From positions 248,001-312,000 of the forward strand of contig JAOYTL010000008.1 of NCBI GenBank assembly GCA_025846845.1: DNA of 64,000 bases, in the 5' to 3' direction. Both the position numbers and the translations under genes were made by a program. The first letter of the stretch is position 1, and the number at the start of each line of letters is the position of its first letter. The DNA is from Alloboseaceae bacterium BT-24-1 (GTDB lineage Bacteria > Pseudomonadota > Alphaproteobacteria > Rhizobiales > Beijerinckiaceae). Below, piece by piece: positions 36,324 through 44,563 of this stretch. Below the pieces are notes generated by a model that saw only the letters and a list, made by a program, of their open reading frames with translations, did no database searches and had not been told where the DNA came from.

Positions 36324-37386
36324 GGAAGCCGAGCACACGCTGGGCCGTCGTCGGCGTGAGGTTGCGGAAGCTCTGACGGGCCCGCTCGAGCAGTGACGCG
36401 GACTTGCCATCGCCCTTGCGCAGGCCGATCAGCGCCTTGGTCGTCTCCCAGGACCAGCCCATGCCGCGCGCGACCAGCAGGACGGCGTCGCGATCCGGGC
36501 CGAACACGATCTGCTCGGTCGCCGGCAGGGTCAGGCGAGCCAGAGTGGCTACGCCGCAGATGGCGTGCTCCACCGCGCCGGACGTCGCATATTGCGCGAT
36601 CACGGATTCGTCGAGCCTGGCGGCCTCGTCGAGGGCCTTGACGTCAGCCAGTGCCTTGCCGAACCGGCCGAGCTCGTCCCCGATGGTCGCGTGGACCGAA
36701 ACGGCCTCGGCGCCGCGTTCGACCGCGCCGGCGACCGCACCCGCCAGGGCCGGTTCGAGCGAGGCTTCGAGCCGGCGGCGGACCGAGGTCTTGGCCGCAG
36801 CCATCAGCTGTTCGGCGAGATCGGCCGGAATGTCGGCGCGGGCGCCGAGCGTCGCCTGCAGGGCATCGTCCTGAGCAGCCCGCATGACCAGGACGCCCAT
36901 GCCATGTCGCGAGAAGCGGGCGGTCTGGTTGGCCGCGACGGCATGCGTCACGACACGACCGCCGCGCAGGATCAGGAAATCGGTGACCGGCTCGCCGAGA
37001 TCGGGGCGCTCGGTGATGGCAAGCATGTGATCGCGCCCCTTCGCCGCCGCGACGGCGACGAGATCATGATCACTGAGGCGGGGCGAGCCGACGAGGACCG
37101 GTCGGGCGACCGCGATCTCGTCGAGGGCGAGCTGGCGGACGACGCCGCTCGGCGCGTTGGGGACGGGCGCCAGCCGCTCTGCCAGCTCGATGCGCGCCCT
37201 GATCTCGATCGCACGCGCGAGGCGGCCGATGACCACATCGAAGATACCGACCTGATCCTCGCCCATGGTTTGAGCCGTGCTGAGGAAGAGATCGGTCAGC
37301 CGCGCCAGGATCGTGGCGCGCTCGCTGTTCGAGCCCCGCGCCATCGTCGTCTCGAGATCGCGCAGCAATGTACCGACAGGACTCAT
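36271..37386 (-). CDS. DUF2336 family protein
   Basis: 371 residues from ATG 37386 (GAGG eight bases before). It is alpha-helical throughout, with blocks RATILARLTDLFLSTAQ, FDVVIGRLARAIEIRARIELAERLA and LALDEIAVARPVLVGSP typical of DUF2336, an alphaproteobacterial family of HEAT-like helical proteins without established function. The C-terminal half has ARGMGWSWETTKALIGLR and LTPTTAQRVLGFLRMRDG. It converges on trmB. Confidence 0.85.
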   Translation of the reverse strand: MSPVGTLLRDLETTMARGSNSERATILARLTDLFLSTAQTMGEDQVGIFDVVIGRLARAIEIRARIELAERLAPVPNAPSGVVRQLALDEIAVARPVLVGSPRLSDHDLVAVAAAKGRDHMLAITERPDLGEPVTDFLILRGGRVVTHAVAANQTARFSRHGMGVLVMRAAQDDALQATLGARADIPADLAEQLMAAAKTSVRRRLEASLEPALAGAVAGAVERGAEAVSVHATIGDELGRFGKALADVKALDEAARLDESVIAQYATSGAVEHAICGVATLARLTLPATEQIVFGPDRDAVLLVARGMGWSWETTKALIGLRKGDGKSASLLERARQSFRNLTPTTAQRVLGFLRMRDGAQSDSSAPARP

Positions 37387-37473
37387 CACGCAACCTCGCG
37401 ACACACCATCCCCCTGTCGTAACAGCGAAGAATGACCAGTGGGTTAGCGGGATCGCCGCAATCGCGGAGACGC

Positions 37474-37502
37474 TTGCAAGATCGTCGAAACAGGACTAGA
37501 TA
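37474..37502 (+). promoter_or_regulatory. Sigma-70-like promoter upstream of the rimP operon
   Basis: TTGCAA (37474-37479), a 17-base spacer, and TAGATA (37497-37502). Four of six bases of each box agree with consensus. It points toward rimP, and a start near 37508 would place a strong terminator about 60 bases downstream. Confidence 0.5.
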
Positions 37503-37507
37503 GCGGC

Positions 37508-37570
37508 CAACAGCTCTGGTTTCGGTGTAAGCCGGCGATCAAGAGCGGGCCCACCGGCCCGCTCTTTTTT
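37508..37570 (+). ncRNA. Candidate short leader RNA or sRNA ahead of rimP
   Basis: Between the promoter at 37474-37502 and the intrinsic terminator at 37541-37570 lies about 60 bases with no ORF. The nearest upstream gene (36271-37386) is on the other strand, so the terminator has no protein gene to serve. It therefore ends either a small RNA or an attenuated rimP-nusA transcript. In enterobacteria a tRNA gene occupies this position; no tRNA fold was seen here. Confidence 0.45.
37541..37570 (+). terminator. Strong intrinsic terminator upstream of rimP
   Basis: AAGAGCGGGCC (37541-37551) pairs with GGCCCGCTCTT (37556-37566) around a CACC loop, followed by an uninterrupted T-run (37565-37570). 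This is the best intrinsic terminator shape in the window and points along the plus strand, 170 bases before rimP. Confidence 0.85.
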
Positions 37571-37605
37571 GTTGGCCGGACCCTACCTTGAGCCTAGAGC
37601 CGGAT

Positions 37606-37632
37606 CCAATCAGGTTGGAACAACCTGATTGG
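37606..37632. repeat. Palindrome 1 in the rimP leader
   Basis: CCAATCAGGTTG (37606-37617), GAA loop, CAACCTGATTGG (37621-37632). A perfect 12-bp stem with a 3-base loop. Together with the next palindrome it looks like a tandem intergenic repeat element. Confidence 0.75.
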
Positions 37633-37670
37633 AGAATCCGTCTCTGAATTTTTGGTAGAGAATGCGTGGT

Positions 37671-37699
37671 CCGATCAGATTGCGTTGCAATCTGATCGG
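37671..37699. repeat. Palindrome 2 in the rimP leader
   Basis: CCGATCAGATTGC (37671-37683), GTT loop, GCAATCTGATCGG (37687-37699). A perfect 13-bp stem with a 3-base loop, similar in core (C-GATCAG-TTG) to palindrome 1. It ends 41 bases before the rimP start. Confidence 0.75.
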
Positions 37700-37740
37700 C
37701 GCGTGCTCTTGCAGCCGCAGGAGACGGGCGAGCCATCGGA

Positions 37741-38439
37741 ATGGGCGAGCAGAACGGCCAGGACCAGGAAGCACGGATCGTCGTCGAGAGCGGCGTTGCC
37801 GCACGCGTCGCCACGATCATCGAGCCGGCGATCATGGATCTCGGCTACCGGCTGGTGCGCGTCCGCGTCACCGCCCAGAACGGCTGCACCGTCCAGATCA
37901 TGGCCGAGCTGCCCGATGGCACCATGAACGTCGAAGGCTGCGAGGCGGTGAGCCAGGCGGTCTCTCCGGCACTCGATGTCGACGATCCGATCCAGGCAGC
38001 CTATCATCTCGAAGTGTCGTCACCGGGCATCGACCGGCCGCTGGTCAGGCCCAGCGACTTCGAACGCTGGGCCGGCCATCTGACCAAGATCGAGACCAGC
38101 GAGCCCCATGCCGGCCGCAAGCGCTTCCGTGGCATCCTGCGCGGTGCCAGTGGCACCGATGCCCTGCTGACGCGCGACGATGCCAAGACGGAAGAGGAAC
38201 GCGATGTCGCGATCCCGATGCGGCTGATCGTCGAGGCGCGCCTGATGCTGACCGACGCGCTCATCACCGAATCGCTCAGGCGCGGCAAGTCCGGCCTGGC
38301 ACCGCAGATGCCGCCTGCCGACGAGATCGCCCAGCCCGCGCCCGGGCGCGGCAAGTCGCTCGGCCCCCGCGACCCCAAGGCCCGCAAGCCGGGCAAGGGT
38401 GCCAAGGGGCCCGTGCAGAACACACAGGAAGAGGAGTGA
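37741..38439 (+). CDS. rimP: Ribosome maturation factor RimP
   Basis: 232 residues, longer than the E. coli protein because of a basic, proline-rich C-terminal tail (about 190-232). Core motifs: EPAIMDLGYRLVRVRV, MNVEGCEAVSQAVSPALD and YHLEVSSPGIDRPLVRPSDFERW. Needed for 30S subunit assembly. First gene of the nusA-infB operon. Confidence 0.95.
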   Translation: MGEQNGQDQEARIVVESGVAARVATIIEPAIMDLGYRLVRVRVTAQNGCTVQIMAELPDGTMNVEGCEAVSQAVSPALDVDDPIQAAYHLEVSSPGIDRPLVRPSDFERWAGHLTKIETSEPHAGRKRFRGILRGASGTDALLTRDDAKTEEERDVAIPMRLIVEARLMLTDALITESLRRGKSGLAPQMPPADEIAQPAPGRGKSLGPRDPKARKPGKGAKGPVQNTQEEE

Positions 38440-38444
38440 GCGCC

Positions 38445-40040
38445 ATGGCTGTTAGCGCCAACCGGCTCGAGCTGTTGCAGATCGCCGACGCCGTCGCCCG
38501 CGAGAAGTCGATCGACCGCCAGATCGTGATCGACGCGATGCAGGACGCGATCGCCAAGGCGGCGCGCTCGCGCTACGGCGCCGAGACCGACGTCCACGCC
38601 GAGATCAACGCGAAATCGGGTGAGCTCAGGCTGGCGCGCCATCTCCAGGTCGTCGATCTCGTCGAGAACGGCGCCGTCGAGATCACGGTCGACGAAGCCA
38701 AGCGCCACAACCCGGCTGCCCAGGTCGGCGACGTGATCGCCGATCCGCTGCCGCCGTTCGATTTCGGCCGCATCGCCGCCCAGTCGGCCAAGCAGGTCAT
38801 CGTGCAGAAGGTGCGCGAGGCCGAACGCGACCGGCAGTACGACGAATACAAGGACCGCATCGGCGAGATCGTCAACGGCGCGGTCAAGCGCGTCGAATAT
38901 GGCAATGTCTTCGTCGATCTCGGCCGCGGCGAGGCGATCATCCGCCGCGACGAGATGATCCCGCGCGAGACCTTCAAGGTCGGCGACCGCGCCCGCGCCT
39001 ATGTCTACGACGTGCGCCGCGAGCCGCGCGGCCCGCAGATCTTCCTGTCGCGTACCCATCCGCAGTTCATGGCCAAGCTGTTCGGCCAGGAAGTGCCGGA
39101 GATCTATGACGGGATCGTCGAGGTGAAGGCCGTCGCCCGCGACCCGGGCTCGCGCGCCAAGATCGCGGTGATCTCGCGCGATTCCTCGATCGACCCGGTC
39201 GGCGCCTGCGTCGGCATGCGCGGCTCGCGCGTGCAGGCCGTGGTCGGCGAGCTGCAGGGCGAGAAGATCGACATCATCCCGTGGTCGCCGGATGTCGCGA
39301 CCTTCGTCGTCAACGCATTGCAGCCGGCCGAGGTCGCCAAGGTCGTGCTCGACGAGGAAGCCGACAAGATCGAAGTCGTGGTGCCGGACGAGCAGCTCTC
39401 GCTTGCCATCGGCCGCCGCGGCCAGAATGTCCGCCTCGCCTCGCAGCTCACCGGCTGGGACATCGACATCCTGACCGAAGCCGAGGAGTCGGAGCGCCGC
39501 CAGAAGGAATTCCTGCAGCGCACCGAGCTGTTCATGAACGCGCTCAACGTCGACGAGACGGTCGGCCAGCTGCTCGCCTCGGAAGGCTTCCGCTCGGTCG
39601 AAGAGGTCGCCTATGTCGAGCCGACCGAATTGTCCTCGATCGAGGGCTTCGACGAGGACACCGCTGGCGAGATCCAGAGCCGGGCCCAGGAGTATCTCGC
39701 TGCGGTCGAGGCCGAGTTCGACGAAAAGCGCAAGGCGCTCGGTGTCGCCGACGAGCTGCGCGAGGTCGAAGGCGTCACCACCGCGATGATGGTCGCGCTC
39801 GGCGAGAACGATGTGAAGAGCATCGAGGACCTCGCAGGCTGCGCCACCGATGACCTCGTCGGCTGGACCGAGCGCAAGGATGGCGAGAGCACGCGCCATT
39901 CCGGCTATCTCGACGGCTTCGACCTGTCACGGCAGGAGGCCGAGGCCATCGTGATGGCGGCGCGCGTCAAGGCGGGCTGGATCGAGGCGCCGGAACCCGA
40001 CGCTGAGACCGAAGCCGAGACCGAGGAGTCGCAGGCCTGA
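38445..40040 (+). CDS. nusA: Transcription termination/antitermination factor NusA
   Basis: 531 residues from ATG 38445, with GAGGAG upstream; the in-frame open stretch before it is antisense-like shadow of rimP. Domain order: N-terminal RNAP-binding domain (1-130), S1 (about 135-200), two KH domains (GACVGMRGSRVQAVVGEL and IGRRGQNVRLASQLTGW), and two C-terminal acidic repeats with helix-hairpin-helix character (SIEGFDEDTAGEIQ). Acidic last 20 residues. Confidence 0.97.
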   Translation: MAVSANRLELLQIADAVAREKSIDRQIVIDAMQDAIAKAARSRYGAETDVHAEINAKSGELRLARHLQVVDLVENGAVEITVDEAKRHNPAAQVGDVIADPLPPFDFGRIAAQSAKQVIVQKVREAERDRQYDEYKDRIGEIVNGAVKRVEYGNVFVDLGRGEAIIRRDEMIPRETFKVGDRARAYVYDVRREPRGPQIFLSRTHPQFMAKLFGQEVPEIYDGIVEVKAVARDPGSRAKIAVISRDSSIDPVGACVGMRGSRVQAVVGELQGEKIDIIPWSPDVATFVVNALQPAEVAKVVLDEEADKIEVVVPDEQLSLAIGRRGQNVRLASQLTGWDIDILTEAEESERRQKEFLQRTELFMNALNVDETVGQLLASEGFRSVEEVAYVEPTELSSIEGFDEDTAGEIQSRAQEYLAAVEAEFDEKRKALGVADELREVEGVTTAMMVALGENDVKSIEDLAGCATDDLVGWTERKDGESTRHSGYLDGFDLSRQEAEAIVMAARVKAGWIEAPEPDAETEAETEESQA

Positions 40041-40057
40041 GCCGGAGCGACACCGAG

Positions 40058-40747
40058 ATGAGCCGGCGCGGCCTGCGCGAGGGTCCGGAGCGGACCTGCG
40101 CGGTGACGCGGCAGGCGCGGGCGCCGGAAGATCTGGTCCGCTTCGTGGTCGGTCCCGGCGACGTATTGGTGCCGGATATCCGGCGCAAATTGCCGGGGCG
40201 CGGCGTCTGGGTCTCGCTCAGCGCCGCCGCAGTCGGCGAAGCGGTCAAGCGCCGCGCGTTCGAGCGCTCGCTGAAGACGAAGGTGACGGTGTCGCCTGAT
40301 CTCGCCGCCGAGGTCGATGCCCTGCTGACCAGGGACGCGATCCAGGCGCTGGCCATGGCGAACAAGGCGGGGCTGGTCTCGACCGGCTTCGCCAAGGTCG
40401 AGGCGCAAGCGGGAGCAGGACGGCCCGCCGCAGTGATCGCCGCCAGTGACGGCGCCGAGGACGGCAGGCGCAAGATCGGCCAGGCGCTCCGGCGGGCGGC
40501 GACGCCGAAAGAGATACCGGTCGTAGCGATTTTCGCCGCGGCTGAACTGGAACTGGCGCTCGGGCGTGAGCATGTGATACATGCAGCGCTTGCTCCGGGT
40601 CCGGCGACTGAGGGTTTCCTCGCGCGCTGGCGTCGGCTCGTCCGCTATCGGACGAACGATGCTGGCGAAACGGCGTTCATGGACCCGACTGAATCCGACG
40701 CACGTGACCAGACGAAGACCGAACCGGTAGGACCGAACGCGGAATGA
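40058..40747 (+). CDS. ylxR: YlxR-L7Ae-type RNA-binding protein
   Basis: 229 residues. The N-terminal YlxR (DUF448) part has RTCAVTRQARAPEDLVRFV and PGRGVWVS. The following part (about 85-185) resembles the L7Ae/YlxQ fold (ALAMANKAGLVSTGFAKVE, VVAIFAAAELELALGREHVIHAAL). The fusion of both is usual in alphaproteobacteria. Overlaps infB by ATGA. Confidence 0.92.
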   Translation: MSRRGLREGPERTCAVTRQARAPEDLVRFVVGPGDVLVPDIRRKLPGRGVWVSLSAAAVGEAVKRRAFERSLKTKVTVSPDLAAEVDALLTRDAIQALAMANKAGLVSTGFAKVEAQAGAGRPAAVIAASDGAEDGRRKIGQALRRAATPKEIPVVAIFAAAELELALGREHVIHAALAPGPATEGFLARWRRLVRYRTNDAGETAFMDPTESDARDQTKTEPVGPNAE

Positions 40748-43575
40748 GTGATACCAAGACCCCCGGCGACAAGACCCTGAGCGTGACGCCTCCCAAGACG
40801 TTGTCGCTGAAGCGGCCTGTCGAACAGAGCACGGTCCGGCAGAGCTTCTCGCATGGGCGCTCGAAGCAGGTCGTCGTCGAGGTCAAGCGCCGCGCCGCCG
40901 GTCACGAGCCGGCTCCGGCTCCCGTAGCGCGCGCCCCCCAGCCGCCCCAGGCGCCGACGCCGCCACGGCCGCAACCGCCCCTGGCGGCGCCGCAGGTCAA
41001 CCGGCCGGCCAGCGGCATGCTGCTGCGCACGCTCTCGGACGACGAGAAGGATGCGCGCCAGCGCGCCCTCTCCGATGCGCGCGCCAGCGAGGCCGAGGCC
41101 CGCTCACATGCCGAGGAGGAAGCGCGCCAGCGCGCCGCCCGCGAACAGCGTGAGCGCGCCGAGCGCGAAGCCGCCCAGGCCCGCCAGCGCGAGGAGGAAG
41201 ATCGCCGCCGGCAAGAAGACGAGCACAAGCGCCGGGCCGAGAGCGCGGCCCGCCAGCGCATGAGCGAGGATGCGGCGCCGCCGCGGCCGGCGCCGGTGCG
41301 CGACCCTGCTCAGACCGCCGCTCCCTCTGCCCAGCCCTACGCACCGACGCCGCGCCCCGCTCCGTCGGGCCCGCGAGAGTCGCGCGAATTCGGTGGGCCG
41401 CGCCCGCCGGCGCGCGATGTCGGTGCCCGTCCGCCGCGCCTGGACTTCCGTCCGCCCCGTTCGGATTCGCCGCGTCCGCCGCGTCCCGATGCGAGTGCAC
41501 CCGCCGAGCCGGTCGTCGCCCGGCCGGTCCGTCAGGCACCGTCTGCCGGCGCCCCGCGCAGCCGCCCCGATGACGGCGAGGCGCGTCCCGCCTTCCGCCG
41601 CCCGGGTGGAGCTCCCGGCGCCCCCCGAGGCGCGCCGGCCCCTGCGCCGAAGACGCCAAAGGTCGGCGAGAAGCCGCGCGGCCGCCTGACGCTGTCGACC
41701 GCGACCGGCGGAGACGATGAGCGAACACGCTCGCTCGCCTCCTTCCGCCGCCGCGTGCAGCGCATGACCGGCCATCGCGCTTCGGATGTCGCCAAGGAAC
41801 GCGTGATGCGTGAGGTGATCATCCCGGAGACGATCACCATCCAGGAACTCGCCAACCGCATGACCGAGCGGGGCGTCGACGTCATCCGCCTGCTGATGAA
41901 GCAGGGCGCGATGCACAAGATCACCGACGTGATCGACGCCGACACCGCCCAGCTCGTTGCCGAGGAAATGGGCCACACGGTCAAGCGCGTCGCCGAATCC
42001 GACGTCGAGGAAGGCCTGTTCGACACGCCGGACACCGACGAGACCCTGGTTTCGCGCCCGCCGGTCGTGACCATCATGGGCCATGTCGACCACGGCAAGA
42101 CTTCGCTGCTCGACGCGATCCGGCAGACCCATGTCGTGACGGGCGAGGCCGGCGGCATCACCCAGCATATCGGCGCCTATCAGGTGACGACGCCGAACGG
42201 CGCGAAGGTGACCTTCATCGACACGCCCGGCCACGCCGCCTTCACGGCGATGCGCGCCCGCGGCGCCAAGGTGACGGACGTCGTCGTGCTCGTGGTCGCG
42301 GCCGATGACGGCGTCATGCCGCAGACGGTCGAGGCCATTAACCACGCCAAGGCGGCCAAGGTGCCGCTGATCGTGGCGATCAACAAGATCGACAAGGCCG
42401 ACGCCAACCCGGATCGCGTGCGTTCCGAGCTGCTGCAATACGAGATCCAGGTCGAGACGCTCGGCGGCGAGACGCTGGAAATCGAGGTTTCGGCCAAGAC
42501 CGGCAAGAACCTCGACAAGCTGCTCGAGGCGATCGCCCTGCAGGCCGAGCTGCTCGACCTGAAGGCCAATCCCGAGCGCGCCGCCGAAGGCACAGTGATC
42601 GAGGCCAAGCTCGACCGCGGCCGTGGCCCGGTCGCGACCGTGCTGGTCCAGCGCGGCACGCTGCGCACCGGCGACATCATCGTCGCCGGCTCGGAATGGG
42701 GCCGCGTCCGCGCGCTCATCGGCGATACCGGTGCCCAGATCAAGGAGGCGTCGCCGTCTCTGCCGGTCGAGGTACTCGGCTTCAACGGCACGCCCGAGGC
42801 CGGCGACCGCGTCGCGGTGGTCGAATCCGAGGCGCGTGCCCGCGAGATCACCGATTACCGCGAACGCCAGAAGCGCGACCGTATCGCCGCACGCGGCGGC
42901 GGATCGGGCGCCGGCCGCTCGCTCGCCGAGATGATGCGCGACCTCAAGGAAGGCGCTGGCCGCAAGGAATTCCCGCTCGTCGTCAAGGGTGACGTGCAGG
43001 GTTCGGTCGAGGCCATCGTCGGCACGCTCGAGAAGGTCGGCAATGACGAGGTCCGCGCCCGCGTGCTCTCGTCCGGCGTCGGCGGCATCACCGAATCCGA
43101 TGTCACGCTCGCCCAGGCTTCGGGCGCCGCCGTGATCGGCTTCAACGTCCGCGCCCACAAGGAAGCGCGCGAGGCGGCCGAACGGGCCGGCGTCGAAATC
43201 CGCTACTACAACATCATCTACAACCTCGTGGATGACGTGAAGGCGGCGATGTCGGGCCTGCTGGCCCCGACCCTGCGCGAGACCATGCTCGGCAATGCCC
43301 AGATCCTCGAGATCTTCAACGTCTCGAAGGTCGGCAAGATCGCCGGCTGCCGCGTCACCGACGGCACGATCGAGCGCGGCGCCAATGTCCGCCTGATCCG
43401 CGACAACGTCGTGGTTCACGAGGGCAAGCTCGCCCAGCTCAAGCGCTTCAAGGACGACGCCAAGGAAGTGGTGGCGGGCCAGGAGTGCGGCATGTCCTTC
43501 GAGAACTACCAGGACATGCGCGCCGGCGACGTGATCGAGTGCTATCGCGTCGAGGAGATCAAGCGGACGCTCTGA
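40744..43575 (+). CDS. infB: Translation initiation factor IF-2
   Basis: 943 residues. Residues about 1-330 are low complexity: an A/E/R/Q-rich coiled stretch (about 100-175) followed by a P/A/R-rich part. The G domain begins with IMGHVDHGKTS and DTPGHAAF, NKIDKAD. IF-2 domains II to IV follow and end in GDVIECYRVEEIKR. Delivers initiator tRNA to the 30S subunit. Confidence 0.97.
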   Translation: MSDTKTPGDKTLSVTPPKTLSLKRPVEQSTVRQSFSHGRSKQVVVEVKRRAAGHEPAPAPVARAPQPPQAPTPPRPQPPLAAPQVNRPASGMLLRTLSDDEKDARQRALSDARASEAEARSHAEEEARQRAAREQRERAEREAAQARQREEEDRRRQEDEHKRRAESAARQRMSEDAAPPRPAPVRDPAQTAAPSAQPYAPTPRPAPSGPRESREFGGPRPPARDVGARPPRLDFRPPRSDSPRPPRPDASAPAEPVVARPVRQAPSAGAPRSRPDDGEARPAFRRPGGAPGAPRGAPAPAPKTPKVGEKPRGRLTLSTATGGDDERTRSLASFRRRVQRMTGHRASDVAKERVMREVIIPETITIQELANRMTERGVDVIRLLMKQGAMHKITDVIDADTAQLVAEEMGHTVKRVAESDVEEGLFDTPDTDETLVSRPPVVTIMGHVDHGKTSLLDAIRQTHVVTGEAGGITQHIGAYQVTTPNGAKVTFIDTPGHAAFTAMRARGAKVTDVVVLVVAADDGVMPQTVEAINHAKAAKVPLIVAINKIDKADANPDRVRSELLQYEIQVETLGGETLEIEVSAKTGKNLDKLLEAIALQAELLDLKANPERAAEGTVIEAKLDRGRGPVATVLVQRGTLRTGDIIVAGSEWGRVRALIGDTGAQIKEASPSLPVEVLGFNGTPEAGDRVAVVESEARAREITDYRERQKRDRIAARGGGSGAGRSLAEMMRDLKEGAGRKEFPLVVKGDVQGSVEAIVGTLEKVGNDEVRARVLSSGVGGITESDVTLAQASGAAVIGFNVRAHKEAREAAERAGVEIRYYNIIYNLVDDVKAAMSGLLAPTLRETMLGNAQILEIFNVSKVGKIAGCRVTDGTIERGANVRLIRDNVVVHEGKLAQLKRFKDDAKEVVAGQECGMSFENYQDMRAGDVIECYRVEEIKRTL

Positions 43576-43603
43576 TCGGCCCGCTTGCTCCCGGATAGTC
43601 CAG

Positions 43604-43627
43604 ATGGCCGGGCTTTCGCCCGGCCAT
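43604..43627 (+). terminator. Hairpin between infB and the inserted membrane-protein gene
   Basis: ATGGCCGGGC (43604-43613), TTTC loop, GCCCGGCCAT (43618-43627), a perfect 10-bp stem 28 bases after the infB stop. There is no T-run, so it may be a weak terminator or an mRNA-stabilising structure; rbfA and truB downstream still need transcription. Confidence 0.5.
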
Positions 43628-43674
43628 GACGTTTCAAACCCGTCCATCCGGTCCGATCCCGGAGAACGAGATAT

Positions 43675-44121
43675 ATGGCGAAACGCAGTCCCATCCCGTT
43701 TTCGGCAGGCTTGGCCCTGCTCGTCGGCCTCGGCTTGTGCGCACAGGTCACGCCTGTGCTCGCAGAGGTTTGCGACAAGGTCATCGGTGAATGGTGGATG
43801 AAACAGCATGGGGCGTTTCACCATGAGTTGCTGTCACCGTCCTTTTTGATCGTGCTTCTCCCTGTCGCGGCAGCATTTATCTTAGGCAGCTCTCTCGGCT
43901 CGCGGTTTTTTGCTCTTGTCCTCGTCGCGCTATCGGGGCTGGTAGCCCTCAACGAGCTGACCGACCCGATTGCGCTCTCTGCGATACACGAAGGGTGCCT
44001 CAAGTCCGGCTGGCGGTCCTACAGGATGACTGCTCTCGTAACCGCAGCTGCAGCGATATTGATCGTGGTGTTTCGCTTCATCCGATACTCCACCCGCGTG
44101 AAGAGTGTCTCTAATGGCTAA
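43675..44121 (+). CDS. Small membrane protein inserted in the infB-rbfA operon, function unknown
   Basis: 148 residues from ATG 43675 with GGAG upstream. An N-terminal signal-like segment ends at VLA-E (residue about 30). It is followed by about three membrane helices (FLIVLLPVAAAFILGSS, FFALVLVALSGLVAL, MTALVTAAAAILIVVFRF). Codon use and GC are noticeably less biased than in infB and truB. The stop overlaps the rbfA start by 8 bases. No family recognised. Confidence 0.72.
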   Translation: MAKRSPIPFSAGLALLVGLGLCAQVTPVLAEVCDKVIGEWWMKQHGAFHHELLSPSFLIVLLPVAAAFILGSSLGSRFFALVLVALSGLVALNELTDPIALSAIHEGCLKSGWRSYRMTALVTAAAAILIVVFRFIRYSTRVKSVSNG

Positions 44122-44563
44122 AGCCACCAAACCGTCCGGCCCGTCACAACGCCAACTCCGCGTCGGCGAGTTGATCCGACATGCGCTCGCCGAAATGCTG
44201 GCGCGCGGCGACATCCATGACGACGTGCTGGCCAAATACGTCATCACCGTGCCGGAGGTCCGGCTCTCGCCCGATCTCAAGCTCGCGACCTGCTACATCA
44301 TGCCGCTCGGCGGCCAGGACGTCGCGCCGGTGCTGAAGGCGCTGGCCTCGCATACGCGCTATATCCGCGGCGAGATCGCCCAGCGCGTGAACCTGAAATA
44401 CGCGCCGAACGTCCGCTTCCTGCAGGATGAGAGCTTCGCCGAGGCCGAGCGCGTCGATGCGCTGCTCTATTCGGACAAGGTGCGCCAAGACATCCTGAAG
44501 CAGCCGCTGCGCATCGATCAGGATCTACCGGACCAGCAAGACAAGAACCATGACGATGACTGA
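44114..44563 (+). CDS. rbfA: 30S ribosome-binding factor RbfA
   Basis: 149 residues from ATG 44114; a GTG at 44105 is the alternative. RQLRVGELIRHALAEMLARGD and DVLAKYVITVPEVRLSPDLKLATCYIMPLGG are typical, and NLKYAPNVRFLQDESFAEAERVD is the RbfA hallmark. Works in 16S rRNA 5' end maturation. Overlaps the gene before and truB after. Confidence 0.96.
   Translation: MAKATKPSGPSQRQLRVGELIRHALAEMLARGDIHDDVLAKYVITVPEVRLSPDLKLATCYIMPLGGQDVAPVLKALASHTRYIRGEIAQRVNLKYAPNVRFLQDESFAEAERVDALLYSDKVRQDILKQPLRIDQDLPDQQDKNHDDD

Noticed and set aside
37662..38444. N-terminal extension of NusA by about 260 codons
   Set aside because: This stretch is out of frame with rimP, which is well supported; NusA starts at 38445 with a good ribosome-binding site.
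38004..39899. Minus-strand frame of 631 codons
   Set aside because: It is the antisense shadow of rimP and nusA.
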